DNA of 64,000 nt from Lunularia cruciata. Taxonomy: Eukaryota; Streptophyta; Marchantiopsida; Lunulariales; Lunulariaceae. Position 1 is the stretch's first letter. Every line of letters begins with the position of its first letter. This document shows positions 34,931-46,368 of this stretch, piece by piece. The DNA is taken from assembly GCA_948567375.1 (NCBI GenBank), contig OX419761.1, positions 43,004,243 through 43,068,242 of the forward strand. Reading direction: 5' to 3'. The notes beneath the pieces were generated by a model. It made no database searches, had not been told where the DNA came from, and worked only from the letters and a program-made list of their open reading frames with translations. Position numbers and translations under genes: made by a program.

Positions 34931-37070
34931 AGTTCTCACAAGTTGACCTATGTCATAGTACATCTACCCTACTTTGCCTTGAGGTACTTGATAGATAGAC
35001 TGCCTCAAGCTGGTTAACCAGAGCTTAGCTTTGAAGCCACAATATGTCCAATGCGGGAATACATCAATACATGGCTCGGGTATCAAACATAGAAATCACC
35101 CATATCCACAAGGATACTTGATTATAGAGTGCCTGCAATGCTAGTATTAGCTGTGATTCTGGGTCCCAAAATGTGCACATCAGTACCGTGGTGCAAGAGT
35201 TGCAATCTGCATTTGACCAGCTTGGAGAAAAGACTCACACCAACTTTGCCCACTCGCTGGACAGGTCCCTTAGAGCATTAGAGAAGCAAGACCAGACTTC
35301 TCAAGGTCAGGACTTCAAATATTTTCTAACTTATGGGGCCTTGAGTGCTTGCATGGTCAAATGTTATGACAAAGTACAAGATGTAGACCTCATCAAGGAG
35401 GAATATGATTCAAGTGGATTAGACTGCATGGGAGCTGCCCCTTCATCCCATAATCAAGAAAGCCCATTGTAAAAATGGCTTCCTATATCCTACCACCTGC
35501 AAGGGAATATTAGGGTTAGGAGTCCCATACTTCCCACTGCTGTACATGAGGATTTCCACTATGTTCTTAGACATGGCCAAATTGCACATGTCTCTGTCCA
35601 ATTCCAAGACCATGCTAGATTAATGATCCTAACAGATATTTTGTTGTGTTGGTTGTCTCTAAGATATGAAGGTACCACGCTAATCACTGCCACTTGTGCT
35701 GATACAGAGACAATGGGTCTACCCACCCCATTAGATGCCCTTCCTAGAGGATTAAGAGAGACAATTCAAGAATGATTGGACATGAAAATACCTTGCTCTG
35801 GAGGAATTTGACATTTATCTTATAGGAAGAAGCCACACTATTGGGAAGATGTATGGCATTGTCCTGCAAGAGTGCAAGAAACTATAGACATGTTGGAGGG
35901 ATGTTGGGATCAATGATACGCCTCCAAAGATCCTGTAGTTTTCCACGCAACGGTGTATTGCAAGCTCTTAGCTCAAATACATCATTGGCCAGGACGAACC
36001 AATGTGAAGGAGGGAAGTGCCTTCAACCTCTTTTGGCAGGGAATCAAGAACACTACCTTTATGTATCTGGTCTAGCAAGCAGATAATATGGGGTTGCAAA
36101 CTCAGAAGGACACTAGGGATAGCTCATATGGACAGCTTCATCTATGTACCAAACTCCCTTTTTCAATACTATCAGGAGAAGGAATGCACATGAGCCTTCA
36201 ATTAGATGAGGGCCCAATTTTTTGCTCCCACTAATAAAGTGAAGAAGAAAAAGTAGACCTGAGGTGCAAGGTCTTAAGAGAGGGCTATGCTGTGGAGCAG
36301 AAGGCGGGAACCCATCTGCAAGAAGTCCCAATTTAGTATTGTAATTAAGAAACAGTAGTACCATGTCAGGTTAGGATTATCAAGAAAAACATCTAACTGA
36401 AGAGATTGAAGTAGCTTGAAGGGTGGCGACCGCCTACTGTAAGCATGACAATTAGTGCCAGAGTAATTATTTGTAGGGTTAACCTAGGTACTTAAGAGAG
36501 ATAGAACTTCATAAGTGCAAGGGAATTTTATCTAAAAGGTCCAAGAGGTTGGCCTCTCCCTATGGGCATAGAGTAATAAGGGACGACAAGAGTGACTTGC
36601 AGACATCAAACATACACTATATTTGAAATGGTAGTAAAGAAGACTCAAGCCATGGAAAGGCATAAAAAGGGGGATTCCATATGATTGTTGCATTTGGGTG
36701 ATTGAATGTATGGAATCAATGTAATTTCATTCATGAGCAGTACTCCTCATCCCTTGTTGCCTTTTGGTCCGGATTAACTAGGAAGACAGTATGCTTCCCC
36801 TTATCAACTAACTATTTTGAAGATGAGGGAGACATAACCAAAGGTTGAAGGGCTCATGGGGGTGACAGACCCTTGAACAATCTCCAAGCTACGCGTCTAA
36901 GAGAATTTCTTGTTCCCCAATGGAGAAACACTTGACTGCAGGAGTCCGGACTACCACCCCTCCCCAAGCCATATTGAAGGCCGGCCATGCATGGGGCTGT
37001 GTAAGTCACCTTCCTTATGTCCCATAGTCCACTGTCCCTCCACTATGGGACTGGTTTTGCCCATGTGACA
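34931..37070 (+). pseudogene. Unidentified plus-strand coding remnants, right part
   Basis: Not recognised. The longest frame, 35173-35472, reads MHISTVVQELQSAFDQLGEK then SLDRSLRALEKQDQTSQGQD and YFLTYGALSACMVKCYDKV. Further broken plus-strand coding-like sequence continues to about 36400. 36400-37070 shows no coding sign. It may be the continuation of the 29.1-31.5 kb remnants, split by the gypsy sequences between them. Confidence 0.3.
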
Positions 37071-37074
37071 GTAA

Positions 37075-37290
37075 GCAAAAGCAATCCAACACAAAGACTT
37101 AAAAGAGATGTTTGAAAGATTCCTCACCTTTACTCAACCAAGTATGCAACCAAAGATGTAACCAAAAAGCAATCCAACACAAAGACCTAGAAGAGATGTT
37201 TGCAAGATTCCTTACCTCTACTCAACCATGTAATCAAAGATATAAGGAAAAGCAATCCATCACAGAGACTCATAAGAGATGTTTGACCTG
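37075..37290 (+). repeat. Tandem repeat, ~90-bp unit, about 2.5 copies
   Basis: Units beginning AAAAGCAATCCAACACAAAG at 37077 and about 37167 and a partial one at about 37250. Each contains AAGAGATGTTTG and a TACTCAACCA stretch. Confidence 0.8.
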
Positions 37291-37439
37291 AATTCTTTGT
37301 TCATGACAAAAATGGACATTGTTTCCCACACTTAATATTTGGGATCTTGTTTCTACCTAAGGCCTTTTTGCCTTCCAACATGATGAATGGTAGACCACTA
37401 GCTTGGAGAAGCTAGCAACAACAATGCACTATCACTTCT

Positions 37440-37770
37440 ACCATAGAGCAGTATGTTAGCTGCCAAAGAAGCAATATGGCTTCATAGGTCACTCAAGGAG
37501 CTACAATTTGGACAAGATGATCCAACTCCAACGTATAGTGACAATCAAAGTGCTATCAAGCTGGTGTATAACCTAAAGTTTCACAAGAAAAGCAAGCACA
37601 TATACAGATCCAATATCACTATGTGAGAGAGTAACAAGAGAAATAGGAATTTTTTTCAGCTAAATCAACCTCTACAATCACATTGTAGATATTTTTATAA
37701 AAGCTTTATCAAAAGATAAGTTTTGTAAGTTTGGAAATTTGATTTGAGTACTACCATTTCTTCAATGAGT
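37440..37770 (+). pseudogene. Ty1/copia RNase H end (plus strand)
   Basis: Plus-strand translation gives MLAAKEAIWLHRSLKELQFG, YSDNQSAIKLVYN and, in the next frame, ADIFIKALSKDKFCKF, the C-terminal end of copia RNase H. It runs into a purine-rich tract (GAGTGGGAG) directly before an LTR. The upstream pol is not recognisable, so the element is 5' truncated. Confidence 0.8.
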
Positions 37771-37775
37771 GGGAG

Positions 37776-38203
37776 TGTTGAAAGAACGTTTCAGATGCCA
37801 GTACATGTGGCATAAATATAGCTTGTACATATACTGTATGTCTTATGGTTTTTACATAGCACCTAACACCCAATTGAGGCATAAGTTAGGGTTAGAATAT
37901 CTAGGTCTTACCTTTGAGAGAGCAAGTAGTTTGTTCGATCTAGATGTTGGTTGTATAGTCAAGAAGCTTGAGCAGTGAGACATGTGAGCAGTAGTCTGGA
38001 GAAGCAAGGCTAGGCAACAAGACCAATTTTTTATTAGCTTAGAACTTTCATACTAGCTTGAAGGTATTCTTCCATTCTTCACTAAATGTGACTAGACTTG
38101 CAATAAGGGAAAGTTTGCAGAAGTGCTTTGTATACCTTTTTGTGTTCCTTGTATTTGTAAATGCTGTGCAGATCTGCATCAGCATTTATGACAGTTTTTA
38201 ACA
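37776..38203 (+). mobile_element. Copia 3' LTR (plus strand)
   Basis: About 428 bp starting TGTTGAAAGAACG after the purine tract and ending TTTTTAACA, with TGTT/AACA inverted ends. A TATA-like ATAAATATAG lies near 37813. It shows no similarity to the LTRs at 384 or 48785, so it is a different copia family. Confidence 0.65.
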
Positions 38204-38269
38204 TTCATAAGGTATGTCTTGAGTCCTTTCCAATCTCCTGCTCAGAATTTTGCATTCTTTTCCAGTCCA

Positions 38270-38935
38270 ATTTATTTTCTTATTCCTCTTCCTACTTTTA
38301 AGTGGAGCTTAAGTTTCATTACTTCCAAATTTTTGCTTACTCAACTTTGTTATTATTTTGAGTAGCACTTTTTGGAAGCAATCAAGTATTCCTTTGTACT
38401 CATGACTTTTCAAACAAAAATTTGGTACAAGGGGTACTGACACTCACTTAGCTAATTCAAAACATTATTATTATTTTTAGCTGCACTTTTGGAAGCAATC
38501 AAGTTTTCCTTGGTAGTCATGAGTTTTCAGACAAAAACTTAGTGCAATGGGTATTGCACTCACTTAGCTAATTCAACACTGCCTGAGGTACTTATGAAGT
38601 AGTATGTGGTGGTTTCATGGAGGCTTACTATGACCTCCTTTTTCTTTCCCTTCTTTCTTTGATTATTTGTTAATTTGATTTACTCTGCTTATTCCTATTC
38701 ACGCTCTTTAGGTGGAACTTAAGCTTCATAGGCTTTAGCTTTTTCCTTACTCAGCATTGTTATTATGTTGAGCGGCACTATTGGAAGCACTTGAGTTTAC
38801 CTTGACAATCATGAGTTTTCAAATAGAAACTTGGTATGAGGGGTAGCTCAGTTAGCTATTTTTGCACTATGTGAGGCACTTATGAAGTTATATGTGTGTT
38901 CTTGGAGGCTTACTATGACTGCCTTCTACTGCCTT
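38270..38935. repeat. Two-level degenerate tandem repeat
   Basis: A ~410-bp unit starting GTGGAGCTTAAG (38301) recurs from 38712. Within it a ~115-bp element (TTGGAAGCAATCAAG... CATGAGTTTTCA) occurs near 38370, 38487 and 38780. Non-coding. Confidence 0.7.
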
Positions 38936-39130
38936 AGGTTGCTTAGAGTTTAAGTCTAGGGGCCATAGCTTATGTAGTGATTTACACTATCCAATCCTCT
39001 AACTCTTCTCTCTATTTTAAGCAAAGATCCTATCCACTCTTCTCCCACCTTGCTTCGCCCCACATTCATTTGGATTTCATGGTTCATATACATGATTTTT
39101 GCACTGACTTCCTATCTCAAATTATGGAAT
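38936..39130. other. Junction region, nothing recognised
   Basis: Short non-coding sequence between the tandem repeat and the truncated 3' side of the methyltransferase-bearing element. Confidence 0.5.
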
Positions 39131-39429
39131 TCTCAAGGCTTGCTTATTAATTCATGGTTCTTGTACATTTCTGCATGGACACTCTGTGTTGTTTGTATAT
39201 ACATTGCTACACAACATACATCATTGTCAACATCATACACTATAGAAACACAAATCACACATAAATCATACATAAACTCTAAAGTGCCACAATCAGCTAT
39301 TGGTTGTGTCCCAAGAATACCATATCCACTCGATCCATCACGCTCAATATGTGCTTGAATCATCTTGATATGCACAGGGCTCACAAGTGTTTGAGTGGTG
39401 ATGCCTATCAAGCACATCTTATGCTACTT

Positions 39430-40437
39430 TGCCAAGCCAAGACTCACAATCCAAGTCAAACAGTTTAGGTCCATAGCCCAACCTAACACTTGATACCTGG
39501 ATGCCTCTTACACTACTAGAACAGCGGTAATACCTGTGCAAAAACCTATCGCTTGCTCTCTCTCATCAACATTGGGCTTCATCAATTGCTATAACTATGA
39601 GTCCCAAACAAGTCCATGTCCTCCCTCTCAAAAAGCATGAGAGCTTGGGAAACTCATGAGTGTGGGAAATGTAGCTCTAGGCTGTCCAACTAGGTTCACC
39701 ACTGCCATAGGTGACCTATTAGCCACTACCACTATCTAAGACTGACGCTCAACATCCAAGATGCCATCAACAAGGATATAGTCAAATCGCTGAATCCCAT
39801 CATATGCACATTGTAAAACCTCTTTGGGTAAGAGGTTAGTCCACCAAAGACAAAGACAATGAACTTGTGATCCCACTTTGGCTGCATCCAACAATACAGT
39901 AGGTCCCATCCACTAATGGACCTAATGTGTACTCACCACCACTCTGGTGTGAGAATCACCTATCAAAGGAATTTTCTCCAAAAGGTAAGCTAAAGAAATA
40001 GACAAATGAACCTGGAGATATCGCAATATTTGTAACATCTCCCAAAACACACCAAAATGAGGATCCTAAAGACCCAAACCTTGGCCAACACGTGTATGTC
40101 ACTAACATGGCCAGCCAGAAATCACCAAGTGAATAGACCCATGGCTCTCCAGATCATGCGCCCCCAGTAAGGAAATGTCTACTAGTAGGGCCTTCTAGTA
40201 ACCTTTAACTGTTGACATTGGTAATAACTCCAGATACTGATAGGCCAATTGTGCCAGATGATGTAGAGAGACTTTCCTAGCAGTCTTATCTCTATCTACA
40301 TACAAGTACCTTTGTACTTGTATACTTGCTTGTAATACCTTGGCTAGTCCGGTGCTAATCCCACCAAACAACTCCAATAGACATATCCCGTCTATTGGAT
40401 ACTGCCAAGCAATGAGTGTAGTATCCAGATGTGTCAA
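39430..40437 (-). pseudogene. Retroelement C5-cytosine DNA methyltransferase (nonsense-ridden)
   Basis: About 336 codons stay in one minus-strand frame. Motif I: ELFGGISTGLAKV (about 40338-40376). Cofactor-region YLYVDRDKTAR follows. Motif IV: SGWPC (about 40108-40122), with the catalytic Pro-Cys kept and the next codon a stop where Gln is usual. Motif VI-like LLEKIPLIGDS. Motif VIII: LLDAAKVGSQVH then WWTNLLP. Recognition/IX region: FPTLMSFPSSHAF and DEREQAIGF. Motif X-like: AMDLNCLTWIVSL. This order fits DRM/DNMT3-type enzymes and the methyltransferases known to have been captured by some plant and algal gypsy elements. The frame has about ten stops, so it is dead. It would have methylated cytosine, perhaps the element's own DNA. 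Confidence 0.82.
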
Positions 40438-41200
40438 AATAATTGACTATAGAGGCTCATCCTCACACTCATCTCCTGATGGTATGAAGGCTCCACTCCA
40501 AGCCTATTGCACCAACTGATCTACATATTGATGGAATGCCTTCTTTGAACTCCACAATGGAACATCGAAGGTGGACAGAACAATCCCACTTGTACTCCAA
40601 ATCCGAGTGATCTCCTCTAGTACTAGAGTATCCTCTGCATGGGTGTTCCCTTCCAACAAGTCATTAGGCCAAGTAACTGCACCACGGAAAGCTAAAACTG
40701 ATATTGCCATGGTGACGGACTGTAGTGAGCCAAGACTACCACTACTAAAGTGTATAGGTAGGCAACATACCCGCCCCTCACCAAACTACCAACCTGGTCT
40801 ATAGGAGGTTGTCTCCTCCCAATAGTCAATATTGAAACCCAAGGAGTATAACACTGCTCCTCCAACAAGCACATCATATGACTCAACTATTGCCGCAATA
40901 GCTTGAGCTCTCACCACCAAGCTATTAGTCGGATGACCAAGCTGAACCTGGACAACAAGCTCCCCACGTGTGATGTACTATGTTGAACCACCACCTAGAG
41001 ATATGTGAATCTAAAATGGGCACCTCTCCACATTGGTCTTCCATAAATCCAAATTGACAATTGCAACCTTCTCCAACATAAGAGGTTGCACACCGGATTC
41101 TAACAAGACACTCCATGGTGTATAGACTTTCTGTGAAGATCACACCAAATGGAAAATCCCCTTTTGGTGATCCAATAAGACAACACCAGGTGTGAACCAT
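40438..41200 (-). pseudogene. Protease-like region upstream of the methyltransferase
   Basis: Continuous with the methyltransferase frame: DVLVGGAVLYSLGFNIDYWE and RPGW (about 40770-40860), then FRGAVTWPNDLLEG and FDVPLWSSKKAFHQYVDQLV (40504-40710). The VLVGGAVL stretch resembles the closing strand of a retropepsin fold; the DSG-type motif is not secure. One frameshift lies near 40930, and 41200-40925 reads in another frame. Alternatively it is an element-specific linker domain. Confidence 0.45.
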
Positions 41201-41488
41201 GCTCTCTCAAAGGTCAGTCTAGCTCGCAACTCCTCCAGTCTAGTTGTTGCTGCCTACCATAAACCACTGGTCGTTAAACAAATCCAATGCTCCTCAACCA
41301 AGTCAACTCCACTATCAACCACCCTTTGCTCTAGTAGTAGGAACTGCATCATCTCTACTATCACAAAGCATGGAAGCCAATGGGAACATTGGAGCTGGGT
41401 CAACTCTCAATGTAAAAATGTCATTGGCTAAAAACAAAGGGCAATGCATAATCAGCTGAGCCGCCCCCAACATCATGCTAGACTCAGT

Positions 41489-43173
41489 CTATGTAGTAGC
41501 AGATGGTTGACAAGTAGGTAGTCCATCATGCACTCCATCACCACCTACCACACTAGCACTGGGACATCTAGGAGCCATGGATGTTGTCTGCAATGCCTCA
41601 AATAGTGTGAAAGATTGGGGAAGTGTGACCTGTCTCCCAACCGCTCCTCTTTGTGGGTCCAACTCCATTGATGCTCCTCGAGGCTTTGGAGCACGTATTG
41701 CACTCCTAGTCACTACTGCAGATGCATCCACTTGTGCTACTCCACACATGAAGTCCAAAGCATCTCTATCACCCACATATGAAGTGGAAGCCTCAACACC
41801 CAAATCTGATCTCCTCTAAGCGACAGCCATACTAGCCAATCTCTGCTCCAATTGCTCAATCCAAGTAGCCATAGTTGTATTAGAAGTAAGGGTAGGTACT
41901 ACATCCCTACTAGGTGTAGATCCTCTACCACCACCTCTACCACCTCGTTCTCCATGAACTAGAGCTCCTCTACTACTTGCCATAATAGCCCTACCACTCC
42001 ATAAATCCAGGTGTAGGTCAAAGCACCGGTCACTAGTGTGACCAAATCTATGGCAATGCTCATATTGCCTTTGTGCAGGTTGTGATGCACTAAAGGTATC
42101 AGGTCCGTTGCTCTGAGAACACTCTCTCCTATGGTGAGGTACACCACAAGTCCAACAAGCAACACCACTACTCATTGGCTGATGTTGACCCAAAAATGAA
42201 GGTAAGGGTCTAATTCCACTAGGCCCTCCACTCGCTCCATAGGATCTTGGTTGTCCATCCTATCCTCAAAAACCAACGGGGCGTAGTGCACTCTGTTGCA
42301 CTCCAAAAGAAGTAACGATTGTGGATGAGGTCTCCCTACCAAATCCAGATGTCACCACTCTTTCCTCCACCATGTTGAACTCAATATGCTCAGCCAAACC
42401 AAAGACCATTGCCAAAGTAGGTGAAGTAGCCTGTAACAATGTAGCATCACAAACTCTACGTCGCAACTCCCTATCCAGTATCACATACCAAAACTGGACT
42501 GCTTGGGTCTCAATAACTCCTTGAGTGAAACTGATCAGTTGCCTCATGCAAGTATATGCCTTGCATAGGCTCTCCCAAGCCTTCCGCTGAACTCTTGCAA
42601 GCTTCTCAACTTGTCAGTTTGCACTCCTTGCTAGTTCTGCCTCAAACACTAGAAGGACTCCACCATGGGGTTAAACCCTAATACCACACCATGTCCTACA
42701 GCGGTACCTCCACTCGTGGTAACACTTCCTCCAACTAGTGCATCTCCACTAGCTCCACCAACATTACTCAAGCTAGAACTTGTGGGTACAACCGTTCTAC
42801 TCTTGGCAACCAAGCCTGAAATGATAGAGACATAGTTTGGAGACCAATATTGTCTCCATAACTCAATTTCCTCCAAATAATCTCTCTTGAACTCATGGTA
42901 GTCATCCAAGTACTGAAACAACCTCTTCTATGCCATGAAGGGCATTAACAAAGTTGGGTTTCACATCTATTGTAGATCACATCAACTATCAAACTCCTGG
43001 ATGAATTCATCCAACTCAATGGTACCCATTGTACTAGAGTAACGCCTAGTGCCTTTGGAGGCCCTATATATCTTGTCCATGTCCCACAACAATGGTGCAG
43101 ACACGCCAAGTGCACTCTCAACTAAATCAACTCTTGTGTCAAACTCTAACTCAAAGTCAATCTCCTCCCTCAT
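41489..43173 (-). pseudogene. gag of the methyltransferase element
   Basis: The start MREEIDFELEFDTRVDLVES (43173) lies just after the primer site. It is followed by FQYLDDYHEFKRDYLEEIEL (42921), then the gag core MRQLISFTQGVIETQAVQFW with LDRELRRRV (42547-42266). Two zinc knuckles (42193-41816) follow: CWTCGVPHHRREC, one residue short, and YEHCHRFGHTSDRC, where the first Cys has become Tyr. A Gly/Arg-rich GGRGGGRGS and a coiled WIEQLEQRLASM come next, then a low-complexity linker to 41489. Frames change at several points. Confidence 0.7.
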
Positions 43174-43186
43174 TGGGACCTACGAT

Positions 43187-43200
43187 ACAAGCTGATACCA
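43187..43200 (-). other. Primer-binding site of the methyltransferase element
   Basis: Minus-strand TGGTATCAGCTTGT, an initiator-Met tRNA type site (TGGTATCAG conserved), two bases from the LTR end GTGGCA. Confidence 0.75.
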
Positions 43201-43202
43201 AG

Positions 43203-44500
43203 TGCCACTTCGAGTAAACCCTTTGTGTACTACAAGGATAACTCTTTTAGAATTCCCAAAGAACTCCATCTTGACAAAGTAATCGCAATTATAACCGCCA
43301 ATCGGAACCACAAAATGTCACCACAAATCATAATAGCAAGTACCCCACCAAGTGCCAACACCACCAAAGTGCCAACACTAACCAAGCACCACCAAGTGCC
43401 AACACCAACCAAACGCCACCAAGCGCCAACACCAACCGAGCACCACCAAGTGCCAACACCAACCAAGCACCACCAAGTGCCAACACCAACCAAGCACAAC
43501 CAAGTGCCAAAATTAACAGAACACTACCCACAAATGTAACTCTAACTGAGACAACCACACTAGAGGCAAGGGCAACTTGTAACTTGCCATCACAACATAT
43601 ATTCTCACGGTCTGCAGGTCACCATTTCATGCCTCACCAAAGAGAAACAAAGATAGTCTGACGGGTTATCACTCTAGCCTCACTACCAAGAGCATACCTG
43701 AGCACCAATGCTCAAAATTTAGGGCACCTCACACAAACACAATGCACAAATAAGAAGCAAAGAATGGAGGGGGTCCAATCACAAGAATACTAAACTAAAA
43801 CCCTTCCTCTCATAAATCAACACGATACTTACTCTATCATCATTTGGTATTTGACATAATTGGAGTACCTATCTACTTCCTAAGCTATGAGGATCACCAA
43901 GGATCGGATCAATGTTCTTCTCACCAAAATAAAACGTAACTCCTTCATAAAATCTGACGTAAAATCTGACATAAACCCTTAAAAATGGCTGATTGCTAAA
44001 TCTTCCACTAACTCTTCACTTGAGCCAATTTGGAAAAATAGGTTTCATCCAAACTTTAATTCACAAGGATCTGCTCACAACTCCATCTTTAATTTCAATT
44101 TCTAAGCTCAACTTGCAACAAATAGGTCTTGAGCTCAAAATCACAATTACTGCTTGAAAATTGCTTCTCCTTGGCTCCAAATTTTGCCAGTGCTTCCGCA
44201 CACACACTCTCTCAATGAAATCCGAACTACTCGATCAAGTCACCATGATCCACCGAGCTTGGAAATACCACCAACACTCGTAGTTTTGCACCCAATTTCT
44301 CCTTTACTTGTTTCTTTGATGTAATCAGATGGTCACGCTTCTCCTGGCGGCATGATGGTTGAGCCGAGGCCATAGATAGACTATTGGAATACCTCAAGTA
44401 AACCTCCAAGATGATCTAGTTTATAACTCGAATCAACTAAATTCAGATCAATATCTGAGTTCAGTTGATTCTCAACAACTTGCCAACAACAAGGCATTGA
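43203..44500 (-). mobile_element. 5' LTR of the methyltransferase element (outer end unresolved)
   Basis: The inner end TGCCAC (plus sense) abuts the primer site. The region holds no gene. It contains the minisatellite at 43350-43515. The outer boundary cannot be set because no second LTR is present; 44500 is a rough limit. Confidence 0.5.
43350..43515. repeat. 27-bp minisatellite, about six units
   Basis: The unit is CACCAAGTGCCAACACCAAC plus CAAGCAC, with slight variants. Its ACCAAGTGCCA core also spans the primer-site/LTR junction at 43197-43207. The repetitive Trp/Leu/Val-rich open frames on the minus strand here are products of the repeat. Confidence 0.9.
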
Positions 44501-45015
44501 TCACAATCAAACCACACCTACTTTAGCTAAGAGATTCCAGGTGACCCTCGCCAATTTTCTGTCCACTCTAACCAAGAACTCAAAGGCTCAACATCAAAGA
44601 AGTAAGCTCTCTAGAGTTGCACTTCAAATGTATACCCCTGGACTAGAGTTAGGTCTGAAACTTTAACGGTCCAGTTAATGGTACACTTGACGGTACACTT
44701 GATAGTACAAACGGTGCAAAATGACAATGGATCTCCTCGTAAAATCAATACTCCAAACATACAATCTAAACTTCAAAAAATAATCTTTGAAAAATTAATG
44801 AAATAACTTTAACTACTATCAATACAGTTCCAGTATCCGAATAATCTAGATTACACCAATATCCGAATAATCTAGATTACACCGTACAAATAATATGATA
44901 TCAATTCCAAATTATTTAATTTTTCAAATGCTATTTATTTTGCTACATGCTTTGTATATTGATTACATGATATATAACAGTTCTCTATAGCTATATATAT
45001 TAACTTTTAACTCAT
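44500..45015. other. Spacer with short direct repeat
   Basis: No gene. The sequence TATCCGAATAATCTAGATTA is duplicated in tandem (44833 and 44861), each copy containing the palindrome AATCTAGATT. GGTACACTTGA is doubled near 44680-44700. Confidence 0.6.
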
Positions 45016-45325
45016 ATTGATAAGGAAATATTTATACTATATTCGCGCTTCGCTTTATATTGCTTAGATTCACTTCACAGCCTTTACGATTTAATATTCA
45101 TCTCGACTTGTTTACATCATGTTTACCTTTTATTTCACGTGCATTTCTTATATTTAATGAGTTTTATTGGTATTACTTTTCTCCTCGTATTGATCAAGAA
45201 ATATTTATATTTTGTCCGCGCTTCGTTTTACGCAGGGTAGATTTGCTCATATCCTTTGTGGATTTAATGCTCGTCTCGGTCTGCACTTAGCATATTTCCG
45301 CTTCATATATATTTAATGAGTTCTA
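45016..45325. repeat. Imperfect ~172-bp tandem duplication
   Basis: Both units begin TATTGAT(A/C)AGAAATATTTATA-like, contain CGCGCTTCG(C/T)TTTA and end ATATTTAATGAGTT (45165 and 45325). Many differences indicate age. Confidence 0.75.
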
Positions 45326-45429
45326 GATGACCCGTTTTTTAAATGGTTTTTGCTCACATGCACTCATATTCTTTGCATATCTCAATCCTGTTTGTTCTTT
45401 TCTTCGAAGACTATGAAGGTTTCAGTTTA

Positions 45430-45725
45430 GCGATTTAGGAAGATAAATATCCGGGAGCTCTACGGGACATCCCCTAAATCGTTACGGGGCGTGGGAGGGG
45501 TTCTTTGGATTGTACGGGAGGTATTCCCGTAACACTATAAAACTTACCGGGTCATGTTTTCCATGACCGCCCAGAAGTTTATGGGTTACGGGATGTCGCG
45601 TAGACCCTAACGCCCTAAATTTACACGAGACAAAAAATTTCTGTTACGGGCCGTTCAGAAATAGTCACAATTTCCGATACCTCGTTCAAAGTTATGGGAT
45701 GTGCCTATCCCATAAGTTGCTCATT
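45430..45725. other. Hairpin-rich, less AT-rich segment
   Basis: Contains several short inverted repeats: CGATTTAGG/CCCTAAATCG (about 45432 and 45472), TACGGGAGGTATTCCCGTA (about 45518-45536) and TATGGGATGTGCCTATCCCATA (about 45694-45715), plus recurring TTACGGG. No coding sign; the nature is unknown. 45726-46330 holds nothing recognisable. Confidence 0.6.
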
Positions 45726-46333
45726 CAATCTAAGTTGCTCATCAATAGAAGTCTCAATCTTCTTTAGGTGTTTATCGGTGAGATACGGCAATGATTCACG
45801 GTTTGAAATGGCTCTCTCCTGCCAATAATATATCACCGTAATGGTTATTTTGAGTTCTCTTTAGCATCACACTTGCGACAAGTACAAGTACGAGCACTAT
45901 TATCCATCAAATGTTTCTACAGAGCGAAGATTGTATCCAGGTTTCCGGTTCATGTTAGAAACTTACTTGAGAAAATAACTTACTCAATAACATAGTTATG
46001 GTACAAAATGTCATGTGGATGTGACTAACACACTCTCTCTCATGGCAGACAACGTTCTCGCGGCCTCAATCGTTGAATGCCAAATTTCTGTCAATGACCA
46101 TTCTTTTTTTAGGTAAAAAATCAACTTCAAATAAAAGTTTTCACAAAAAAGCAGATTTCCACCGAAGCTTTTTGACAACCATTAGCTGCACTTGATCTAG
46201 TAAACCAAAAACCAACTAGAACTTGATATGTTTTTCGTATATGGAAGTACTATTTTACTTGAAGAATGTATATTAATTTTTAGTCCATTACTTATTTTAT
46301 TAATCGATTTAACATTGACTTAAAAAATAAAAT

Positions 46334-46368
46334 TTGGTTATATTTTATCTATGATAAAATATAACCAA
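46334..46368. other. Perfect 16-bp-arm hairpin
   Basis: TTGGTTATATTTTATC, loop TAT, GATAAAATATAACCAA. Its right arm touches the start of the chloroplast-derived sequence (CAATTTGCA). Confidence 0.9.

Larger units (their letters stand above)
39130..43201 (-). mobile_element. Ty3/gypsy-type element carrying a DNA methyltransferase (3' truncated)
   Basis: Minus-strand order: LTR end (43203), Met-tRNA primer site (43187-43200), gag with two zinc knuckles (43173-41816), linker (41803-41200), protease-like region (41200-40750), C5-methyltransferase (40437-39430), then a short tail to about 39130. RT, RNase H and integrase are missing, presumably lost by truncation. Breaks are mainly nonsense changes, with few frameshifts. 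Confidence 0.7.

Noticed and set aside
43350-43515. CRISPR-like array
   Set aside because: Units are contiguous without unique spacers, and the genome is eukaryotic; it is a minisatellite.
43230-43558. Trp/Leu/Val-rich repetitive minus-strand proteins
   Set aside because: They arise from translating the 27-bp minisatellite in different frames.
45470-45610. Telomere-like CCCTAAA motifs
   Set aside because: Only isolated single occurrences (CCCCTAAATCG, GCCCTAAAT), no tandem array.
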